Below, piece by piece: positions 1 through 6,164 of a stretch of 13,713 nt of DNA. The position numbers were made by a program, and so were the translations under genes. Source of the DNA: Sedimentisphaerales bacterium (GTDB lineage Bacteria; Planctomycetota; Phycisphaerae; Sedimentisphaerales; SG8-4); the NCBI GenBank assembly GCA_016932895.1, contig JAFGCA010000230.1, positions 1 through 13,713 of the forward strand, written 5' to 3'. Under the pieces are notes generated by a model that saw nothing but the letters and a program-made list of their open reading frames with translations, ran no database searches and was not told the origin of the DNA. Position 1 is the stretch's first letter. The number at the start of each line of letters is the position of its first letter.

Positions 1-642
1 GCGGGCAAGTCCACCACGATCAAGATGCTCACCGGCCTGCTCGCGCCCACGCGCGGGACCATGCACATCCTGGGGCAGGACGTGGCCGACGCCAGGAAGG
101 CCTTGGCGGTGAAGTGTCGCGTCGGGGTGGTGCCGGAGAATCTGGCGCTCTTCGATAACCTCAGCGCGCGGGAGTATCTTACGTTCGTCGGACGGATGTA
201 TCGATTGCCGGCGGCGACGGTGGGTCAGCGCTGCGAGGAGCTGTTGGCCATGATGCAGTTGGACGGCGAAAAGAAGAAGCTCGCGGTCGAGTTCTCCCAG
301 GGGATGAAGAAGAAACTGACGCTGGCGGCTGCTTTGATTGCCAATCCGGACCTGCTCTTTCTGGACGAGCCGTTCGAGGGGGTCGATGTCGTCTCTTCAC
401 GCGTGTTGCGGGACACGTTGAAACGGTGCGTCCAGCGGGGGGCCACCGTGTTCCTGACCTCGCACGTTTTGGAGATCGTGGAAAAACTTTGTACGGACGT
501 CGGGATCATCGCGCAGGGCCGGCTCGTGCATCAGGGCACGATGGACGAGATTCGCCGCAGCGGGTCACTGGAAGAACGATTTCTCGAGGCGGTCGGCGTT
601 GACTGCGTGGAACGGCAGACACTGAGCTGGCTGGAGGGCTGA
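1..642 (+). CDS. ABC exporter ATP-binding protein, 5'-truncated
   Basis: This is the nucleotide-binding subunit of an ABC-2-type exporter; it hydrolyses ATP at the inner membrane face to drive the permease encoded next. The frame is open from base 1 and begins inside the Walker A motif (AGKSTT), so roughly 35 N-terminal residues lie outside the window. Counting from base 1, further motifs are the signature FSQGM (about residues 98-102, a YSxGM-type variant of LSGGQ), Walker B LLFLDEP (118-124) and the switch histidine in LTSH (155). The Q-loop position reads VVPEN, so the usual glutamine is not obvious. The TGA stop abuts the permease ATG with no gap, which indicates translational coupling. 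The substrate cannot be told from sequence. Confidence 0.93.
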   Translation, partial: AGKSTTIKMLTGLLAPTRGTMHILGQDVADARKALAVKCRVGVVPENLALFDNLSAREYLTFVGRMYRLPAATVGQRCEELLAMMQLDGEKKKLAVEFSQGMKKKLTLAAALIANPDLLFLDEPFEGVDVVSSRVLRDTLKRCVQRGATVFLTSHVLEIVEKLCTDVGIIAQGRLVHQGTMDEIRRSGSLEERFLEAVGVDCVERQTLSWLEG

Positions 643-2391
643 ATGGACGCGAGTCAACTGCGCACGATTGTGTGGCTGCGCTGGCGCCTGACCCGCAATC
701 AGTGGTCGCGCCAGGGGCCGTTGAATGTGGCGGTGACGATGCTCGTGGCGGGAATCGGGCTCCTCATCGCGGTGGGAGGAGCGGTGGGCGGCCTCCTGGC
801 CGGGATGTTTCCTCTGGCGGACGCGGCGCCGGCGGCGCTTCTGGGCTTGTGGGATGTGCTCGTGGGCGGTTTGCTCTTTTTTTGGATGATCGGAATCGTC
901 AACGATATCCAGCGCTCCGAGAGTATCGACATCGGTCGTTTGCTGCATCTGCCGATTTCGCTGCGAGGTGTGTTCTGGTTGAATTACCTGGCCTCGCATC
1001 TAACCTTCGCCATCATCCTTTTTCTGCCGGGCATGCTGGGGCTGGCAGTGGGGCTGGTTTTCGGCAAGGGCTGGATCATGATCTGGTTGATTCCGCTGTT
1101 GCTCGGGGTAGTGTCCATGGTTACGGCGTGGACCTATTGTTTGCGCGGGTGGTTGGTCACGTTGATGACGAACCAGCGGCGCCGCCGGGCCGTCATTGCC
1201 GCCGTCACGTTCTCATTCGTGTTGTTAAGCCAGGTTCCGTATATCTTCGGCCACGTGCTGGACGATCATAAACGCCATAGGCCGAAGCCGGTCGAATCGT
1301 CAGAGGCGCAGAAGCAGACGGCAACGGATGCCGAGAGCCGTGCCGGTAAATCTCTGCCCCCGGTGGTCGTGGCGGCGCATCGCTACGTGCCTCTGCTGTG
1401 GGTGGGCAACGGGGCGATGTCACTGTGCCGGGGCGATGTCCGGCCGGCGATTCTGGGAGGGGCCGCCGCCTTCCTCATCGCTGGATTGGGCTTGCGCCAG
1501 GCCTATCGGTCCACGCTTCGTTTCTACCAAGGATCCACCACCGGCAAGCGGCCCTCCCGCCGGGCGAAGGCGGAACGAAAGTCTGTCGCCGGCCCAAATT
1601 TCCTGGCCCGAGAGCTGCCCGGCGTTCCGCCCGATGCGGCGGCCCTGGCGCTGGCCTTCTTCCGCTCCTTGACGCGGGCGCCGGAAGTGAAGATGGCGCT
1701 GGCCACCAATTTCATTATGCTCCTGCTTTTCGGCGGGATGCTGTTCCTGCGCCGGGCGAGCGGCCTCGACGGCAGTCTCAAGGCGCTGGTTGCCACCGGC
1801 GCCGTCGCACTGGCGTTCTTCGGCATGCTGGGGCTCATGTTCAACCAGTTCGGCTACGACCGGGACGGCTTTCGCACGCTCGTGCTCTCGCCGGTGCCGC
1901 GCGAACGCATTTTGCTGGGAAAGAACCTCGCACTGTTGCCCTTTGCCGTGGCTTTTGGGATGGCCTTGCTCGTGGTTACCAAGCTCGCCCTGGGAATCCC
2001 GTCGGTTTTCGTGGCGGCGGCGGTCTTTCAGTTGATTGCGGCCTTTCTCTTGATGAGCACGGTCGGCAATCTGGTTTCGGTGCTCGTTCCCTACCGGATC
2101 GCACCGGGATCGATGAAGCCGACGAAAACAACGTCTCTCGTTACCGTTCTGATCGCCTTGTCCCATGTATTGTTTCCGACAGCCATGATTCCGATCTTCT
2201 TCCCGGCGGTCTTGGGGCTGTTGTTGTCCCGATGGCGCGGGTTGCCCGTTGCACCGGTGATTCTTCTGTCGTCGGTTATCCTGTTGGGTCTCATGATCGT
2301 ACTATATCAGTTCAGTCTGTCGGGGCTCGGCGACCTGTTGCAGCGACGCGAGAAGGCGATTTTGAAGGTGGTTACGGAAGAGGTCGAGTGA
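643..2391 (+). CDS. ABC-2-type exporter permease, multi-spanning
   Basis: This 582-residue membrane protein is the likely channel partner of the ATPase just upstream; its ATG follows that gene's TGA directly. I see about twelve hydrophobic stretches, roughly at residues 31-55, 66-86, 117-140, 145-165, 183-203, 267-285, 352-370, 378-400, 428-450, 454-480, 497-525 and 536-558. A charged, presumably cytoplasmic loop (about 205-240) and a basic stretch (about 300-315) separate two halves, so it looks like a duplicated six-helix ABC-2 permease in one chain. The segment FGYDRDGFRTLVLSPVPR (403-420) resembles the conserved cytoplasmic loop of large ABC-2 permeases. There is no fused ATPase domain. 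The exported substrate is unknown. The gene is convergent with recQ, 54 bases away, and I see no clear terminator between them. Confidence 0.88.
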   Translation: MDASQLRTIVWLRWRLTRNQWSRQGPLNVAVTMLVAGIGLLIAVGGAVGGLLAGMFPLADAAPAALLGLWDVLVGGLLFFWMIGIVNDIQRSESIDIGRLLHLPISLRGVFWLNYLASHLTFAIILFLPGMLGLAVGLVFGKGWIMIWLIPLLLGVVSMVTAWTYCLRGWLVTLMTNQRRRRAVIAAVTFSFVLLSQVPYIFGHVLDDHKRHRPKPVESSEAQKQTATDAESRAGKSLPPVVVAAHRYVPLLWVGNGAMSLCRGDVRPAILGGAAAFLIAGLGLRQAYRSTLRFYQGSTTGKRPSRRAKAERKSVAGPNFLARELPGVPPDAAALALAFFRSLTRAPEVKMALATNFIMLLLFGGMLFLRRASGLDGSLKALVATGAVALAFFGMLGLMFNQFGYDRDGFRTLVLSPVPRERILLGKNLALLPFAVAFGMALLVVTKLALGIPSVFVAAAVFQLIAAFLLMSTVGNLVSVLVPYRIAPGSMKPTKTTSLVTVLIALSHVLFPTAMIPIFFPAVLGLLLSRWRGLPVAPVILLSSVILLGLMIVLYQFSLSGLGDLLQRREKAILKVVTEEVE

Positions 2392-2445
2392 GCCGGAGGT
2401 TGGGCTGGGGTGTCGGTGGAGGCGGTTCGGCGGTCTTGTCTGTCG

Positions 2446-4296
2446 TCAGGGATAGACGTCGATGTCTGGGTCGAGACCATGTTCGGCGCAGTAGGCGCCG
2501 ATTTTCTCCACCATGACGCGGCCGTATTGTTTTCGCTTGGTTTCTCCGACGCCCTTGACGTCCAGGAATCGTTCCAGGGTGGAGGGCCGGCGTCGCGCCA
2601 TGTCGCGCAGAGATGCATCGCCGAAGATGACGTAGGCCGGAACGCCGCGCTGCCGCGCCAGCGAAGCCCGCACCTGCCGCAACGCCTCGAAGAGACCTTT
2701 GTCCACGCCTTCCCAGGACTCAGAGGCGACCCGGGCCTTTCGCTCGGGCTTGCGCGTCGGTCGAAGCAGCCTGGGTGTCACCTCGCCCTTGAGGCCCCGC
2801 CTGCCCTCGGCGGTCACGTGCAGCACGTTGTAGTCGCCGGTCTTCTCTACGAAGCCCTGGCCGACCAATTGCTCGATCCAGTCATGGACGGTTCGCTTGT
2901 CCATGTCGCTCAGCAGGCCGTAGGTACTCAACTCGTCGTGCCTGTTCTCCAGGATGCGCTGGTCGCGCGAGCCGGTCAGCACCTGGGCGGTGTAGCCGCC
3001 GCCGAAGCGCTCGCCCAGACGCAGGATGCAGGAAAGGATTTTCTGGGCGGTGACCAGGGAGTCCTTCATCGTATCGACGTGCCCGAGACAGATATCGCAG
3101 GCACCGCAGTCGGGCTTGTCGAGGGTCTGGCCGAAATACTCCAGGATGGTGCGCCGGCGGCAGATTCCCTGGGTACAATACGCGTACATGCGGGTCAGCT
3201 TGGCCAGAGCGATTTCCTTGGCCTGCGGTTCCATGTCCTTGAGCAGGGTCTTCCAGACGCCGTAGTCGCCTCCCGAGTAGAACAGGCAGCACTCCGCTTC
3301 GAGCCCGTCGCGACCGGCCCGCCCGCTCTCCTGTTGATAGTGCTCGATCGACTTGGGCATCCCGGCGTGTACGACGTAGCGCACGTTGGACTTGTCGATG
3401 CCCATGCCGAAGGCGATCGTCGCGACGATGGTGTCGACTTTCTCGGTGACGAAATCGTCCTGATTCTTCTTACGGTCCTCGCTGCTCATGCCGGCGTGGT
3501 AGGGGGCGACCCGATAGCCGCGGCCGGCCAGGAAGGCCGCCATCTGCTCGACGTCGCGCCGGCGAATGCAGTACACGATGCCCGACTCGTCCCGGTGTCG
3601 GTCGAGGACCGCCTGGACCTGCGTGAAGATCTGGCTGCGAGAGCGAACCTTGTAGATCAGGTTGGGGCGGTCGAACGAGCCGACCAGCACGGCCGGGTCG
3701 TCCAGGTGCAGTTGCGCCGCAATGTCTCGCCGCACGTTCGCAGTGGCGGTGGCCGTATAGGTGCCGATGGTCACGCCGGGAAAAACCTCCCGCAGCGCGC
3801 CGAGCTGGCGATACTCCGGGCGAAAGTCGTGGCCCCACATGCTAATGCAGTGCGCCTCGTCCACGGCGAGAAACGACAGCTTTTGTTTTCGCAGGAGGGC
3901 CCGGAACGCCTCTGTCGCCAGACGCTCGGGCGAGACGTACAGCAGTTTCAGGGCCCCCTCCTGGATCTGTTGGGCCACGGCGCTGTGCTGCTCGGGCGTC
4001 AGAGAGCTGTCGATGCGGGCCGCCGGCACCCCGCATTCGAGCAGGGCGTCCACCTGGTCCTTCATCAGCGAAATCAGGGGCGAAACCACCACGGCCATGC
4101 CCGGCATGGTCACGGCCGGCGCCTGGAAACAGACGCTCTTGCCGCCGCCGGTCGGCAGAACGACGATCGCGTCACGCCCGCGGCAGAGAGACTCCATCGC
4201 CTCCTTTTGCAGCGGGCGGAATTCCTTATAACCCCAGTATCGCTCAAATGCTTTTGACAGTTGCTCGATCAAAACTCGCCGTCCTTCAATCACCAT
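2446..4296 (-). CDS. recQ: ATP-dependent DNA helicase RecQ
   Basis: RecQ is a 3'-5' superfamily 2 helicase that unwinds forks, gapped DNA and recombination intermediates in the cytoplasm. The 616-residue length fits the full bacterial form (E. coli RecQ is 609). Visible motifs are Walker A LPTGGGKS (47-54), the DEAH box at 146-149 followed by the aromatic-rich loop CISMWGHDFRP, and motif VI QESGRAGRDG (322-331). The RQC zinc cysteines are C379, C397, C400 and C403 in the pattern CRRR...DCGACDIC. A winged-helix region follows (about 410-505), then one C-terminal HRDC domain (about 531-605). All key residues are present, so it should be active. The ATG at 4296 has only a weak ribosome binding site; a TTG eight codons in, behind GAAGGACGG, is a less likely alternative. 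Confidence 0.97.
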   Translation of the reverse strand: MVIEGRRVLIEQLSKAFERYWGYKEFRPLQKEAMESLCRGRDAIVVLPTGGGKSVCFQAPAVTMPGMAVVVSPLISLMKDQVDALLECGVPAARIDSSLTPEQHSAVAQQIQEGALKLLYVSPERLATEAFRALLRKQKLSFLAVDEAHCISMWGHDFRPEYRQLGALREVFPGVTIGTYTATATANVRRDIAAQLHLDDPAVLVGSFDRPNLIYKVRSRSQIFTQVQAVLDRHRDESGIVYCIRRRDVEQMAAFLAGRGYRVAPYHAGMSSEDRKKNQDDFVTEKVDTIVATIAFGMGIDKSNVRYVVHAGMPKSIEHYQQESGRAGRDGLEAECCLFYSGGDYGVWKTLLKDMEPQAKEIALAKLTRMYAYCTQGICRRRTILEYFGQTLDKPDCGACDICLGHVDTMKDSLVTAQKILSCILRLGERFGGGYTAQVLTGSRDQRILENRHDELSTYGLLSDMDKRTVHDWIEQLVGQGFVEKTGDYNVLHVTAEGRRGLKGEVTPRLLRPTRKPERKARVASESWEGVDKGLFEALRQVRASLARQRGVPAYVIFGDASLRDMARRRPSTLERFLDVKGVGETKRKQYGRVMVEKIGAYCAEHGLDPDIDVYP

Positions 4297-4443
4297 ACTC
4301 GCCGCGACACCCGCACATTACCGCAAATCGGACGTTGTGGCCAGAACGGATCTCGAAAAAACTGAGTTCCACGCCGGTCTGGTACGCAACGGGGGTGTCT
4401 CGGGCAGCATGGCGTCCAGGTCTTGGGAGTGCGTCAATGGCGA

Positions 4444-4866
4444 CTACTCGTTCGTGTCGTGATGATTTGGGTCGCTGAGAATCCGGGATATGGCTTCGAG
4501 AAGGGCGTCTCCGCCGTCCTGTTTTGCCACGAATCCGGCGGCGCCGGCGCGACGGGCCCGCTCTCCATAGAGGGATTCGTCGTGCATCGAGAGAATCAGG
4601 ACCAGCATTTCGGGATATCTTCGTTTGAGCCTTTCGGTGAGCTCAATGCCGTCCATCCGCCCCATGGAGATGTCCACGATGGCCAGGTCGATGGGTTGGC
4701 CTTCGACGATCTCGAGGGCCTCTTCCCCGCTGGAGGCGGCCGCACAGATGCAGAGATCGGGCTGCTGTCCAAGGAATTCCGTCAGTCCCCGGCGTACGAT
4801 CGAGTGGTCATCCACGATCAGTACTTTCTTTGGGTTGCTGTCGCTGCCGGGGCCGCACATAGCCAT
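4444..4866 (-). CDS. stand-alone NarL-type receiver, no output domain
   Basis: This is a single-domain response regulator of 140 residues. The receiver fold is complete: acidic pair D19-D20, phospho-acceptor D65 (in IVDIS), the conserved hydroxyl residue S93 (in ILSMHD) and K115. It closely resembles the receiver of the regulator at 5474-6163 but stops after helix 5, where a LuxR-type helix-turn-helix would begin. I read the 147 bases downstream in all three frames and found no remnant of that domain, so this looks like a true stand-alone receiver and not a recent truncation. I chose the ATG at 4866 because GGGAAGGG lies just before it; the frame extends to an ATG at 4950 without similar support. 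It follows the FlgM-like gene by 104 bases and probably shares its transcript. It could be a phosphate sink, an intermediate in a relay, or a protein-binding switch. Confidence 0.9.
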   Translation of the reverse strand: MAMCGPGSDSNPKKVLIVDDHSIVRRGLTEFLGQQPDLCICAAASSGEEALEIVEGQPIDLAIVDISMGRMDGIELTERLKRRYPEMLVLILSMHDESLYGERARRAGAAGFVAKQDGGDALLEAISRILSDPNHHDTNE

Positions 4867-4970
4867 ACTTTCCCTTCCCAGGTGTCTCTCACAAGGTAGT
4901 CCATTCGTATGCTTCACGGCGGCAATCCTTTTGAATGCCATCTCTTGCACCGGCCGGTTCGGTCCCGCCG

Positions 4971-5225
4971 CTACGAGGTCAGGTCCTCAATGACCATATC
5001 CAGAACGGCGTCCAGCACTTCTTCGGAATCATAATTCCCGGCCGCCACCAGCCGGCGCGTCGCCCGAATTCGCCGTCGGCGCAGCGCTTCGTCCCGGCGG
5101 CGCCCCTGCGCCGCAGAAAGAACGGAAGCGCCTCGGGAGCTTCGGGCCGATCTCGTGGTCGAAAGGGCCGTGGTTCGGTTCCTCGTCACCCTATTGGCGG
5201 CACCCTGTTGGATCGCTACAGACAT
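4971..5225 (-). CDS. FlgM-like anti-sigma factor family small protein
   Basis: This is an 84-residue protein. The first 45 residues are rich in Ser, Thr and Arg and look disordered. The last 35 or so match the C-terminal sigma-binding part of FlgM-like proteins: a basic helix, then the characteristic G-x-Y (here AAGNYDSEE, about 61-69), then an amphipathic helix LDAVLDMVIEDL (71-82). FlgM binds and inhibits the flagellar sigma28 factor; in Planctomycetota small FlgM-like proteins with this tail are common outside flagellar operons, with unknown targets. The start is supported by GAGG seven bases before the ATG and by a promoter about 30 bases upstream. No flagellar gene or sigma28 gene is in the window. 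The family assignment is by pattern recognition only. Confidence 0.72.
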   Translation of the reverse strand: MSVAIQQGAANRVTRNRTTALSTTRSARSSRGASVLSAAQGRRRDEALRRRRIRATRRLVAAGNYDSEEVLDAVLDMVIEDLTS

Positions 5226-5255
5226 CCTTGTGCCTCGGCAACATATACTTCACGT

Positions 5256-5273
5256 AGGCCCTCATACGGGCCT
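5256..5273. promoter_or_regulatory. perfect dyad overlapping the -10 element
   Basis: AGGCCC (5256-5261) and GGGCCT (5268-5273) are perfect inverted arms with a six-base centre that contains most of the predicted -10. The position suits an operator. It could also form a small hairpin, but no T-run follows, so it is unlikely to be an intrinsic terminator. Confidence 0.35.
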
Positions 5274-5290
5274 TCTATGGTACGCGTCAA
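5261..5290 (-). promoter_or_regulatory. sigma70-like promoter for FlgM-like gene and receiver
   Basis: On the minus strand TTGACG (5290-5285) is followed after 18 bases by TATGAG (5266-5261). The match is 5 of 6 at -35 and 4 of 6 at -10. Transcription would begin near 5254, giving a leader of about 29 bases before the ATG at 5225. It makes the FlgM-like gene and receiver a unit separate from the kinase and its regulator, unless there is read-through. Confidence 0.5.
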
Positions 5291-5319
5291 CCGGTCGTCA
5301 GTTCGATGAATTCGACCGG
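5291..5319. promoter_or_regulatory. inverted repeat abutting the -35 element
   Basis: CCGGTCG (5291-5297) and CGACCGG (5313-5319) are perfect seven-base arms around a 15-base centre. The near arm touches the predicted -35 at 5290. Upstream dyads at this position often bind activators such as NarL-type regulators; the regulator encoded at 5474-6163 is the nearest candidate. The remainder of the gap, 5320-5473, shows nothing else I can support. Confidence 0.35.
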
Positions 5320-5473
5320 GGTACGCGCAAGTGAGCCTGCGAAACACCAAATCGGGCGTGTGCCGTATTTGACGTCGGTGGGAACACTTGGTTTTGTATC
5401 AGGGTTTTTCCTATGTTGCCCCGATTGGCCGTCGAAATGCGGTGCGGGGCTCGCGCCGGGTACGGCGGGGCGA

Positions 5474-6163
5474 CTAGCGCTTCTGCTCGGTGTTGACCCA
5501 CTCGATCGCAGCGCGAAAGAGCTCGTTGGCGTCCTTGAACCCGAGCTTTTCCTTGATATGAGCCCGGTAAGTCTCGATGGTTTTGACGCTGAGGTGGAGC
5601 TTTTCGGCGACCTGTCGCGTCCCGTGTCCCTCGCCGATGAGCCGGAACACCTCCAGCTCACGGTCGCTCAGGCTATCCAGGGGCGATGCACTGACGGCGC
5701 CGCCGCCCCTGGCGAGTTTGCTGACCATCCGGGTCGCCACCGTGTCGCTGACGTACACATCACCGGCCAAGACACGGCGGATGGCCGTAATGACCTGCTC
5801 AGTGGCTTCCTGCTTCATGATATAGCCCCGGGCTCCGGCTCGCAGCGACCGCTCGGCGTACACGCCTTCGTCGTGCATGGAGAGCGTCAGGATGGGCAAA
5901 TCGGCGTACTGGACCTTAAGATCTTTGATCAGCTCCATTCCGCTGGTGTCTTTTAGAGAGATGTCCACGATCACCATATCCGGCTTGAGCGTTCGGATGG
6001 CCCGGAGGGCCTCGTGGGCGTCTTCGGCCTGCCCGCACACGTGCAGATCCCGCTCCTGATCGATCAACTGGGCCAGGCCCTGGCGGACGATGGGATGATC
6101 GTCCACGATCAGGACCGTGTGTGTTTCCTTCCTTTCATTCGCAGGGCGTGTCTTCCCCGGCAT
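5474..6163 (-). CDS. NarL/LuxR-family response regulator
   Basis: This 229-residue DNA-binding response regulator is the evident partner of the kinase immediately upstream. The receiver (about 14-135) has the acidic pair D21-D22, phospho-acceptor D67 in VIVDIS, S95 and K117. After a linker of about 25 residues the LuxR-type helix-turn-helix spans about 163-210, with the typical LSDRELEVFRLIGEG opening and recognition-helix pattern SVKTIETYRAHI. The ATG lies one base after the kinase TAG stop, and its ribosome binding site GGGAGAAG is inside the kinase's last codons, so translation is coupled. All residues for phosphorylation are present. Targets are unknown; the promoter region near 5256-5319 is a reasonable place to look. 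Confidence 0.96.
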   Translation of the reverse strand: MPGKTRPANERKETHTVLIVDDHPIVRQGLAQLIDQERDLHVCGQAEDAHEALRAIRTLKPDMVIVDISLKDTSGMELIKDLKVQYADLPILTLSMHDEGVYAERSLRAGARGYIMKQEATEQVITAIRRVLAGDVYVSDTVATRMVSKLARGGGAVSASPLDSLSDRELEVFRLIGEGHGTRQVAEKLHLSVKTIETYRAHIKEKLGFKDANELFRAAIEWVNTEQKR

Positions 6164-6164
6164 A

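Noticed and set aside
1398..2516. 372-codon ORF overlapping the ABC permease in another frame
   Set aside because: Arg/Gly/Pro-rich translation with no family features; the overlapped frame encodes a convincing membrane protein coupled to the ATPase.
2410..4257. Plus-strand ORF of 615 codons antisense to recQ
   Set aside because: It mirrors a fully conserved RecQ on the other strand, has no recognisable domain, and arises because GC-rich codons leave few stops on the opposite strand.
4330..4380. T-run in the gap before recQ as an intrinsic terminator
   Set aside because: The six-T stretch on the minus strand has no stable GC stem directly before it; the best stem I found is three base pairs.
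4297..4443. Possible remnant of a LuxR output domain after the stand-alone receiver
   Set aside because: All three minus-strand frames were read; none resembles a helix-turn-helix, and the gap is shorter than the roughly 180 bases needed.
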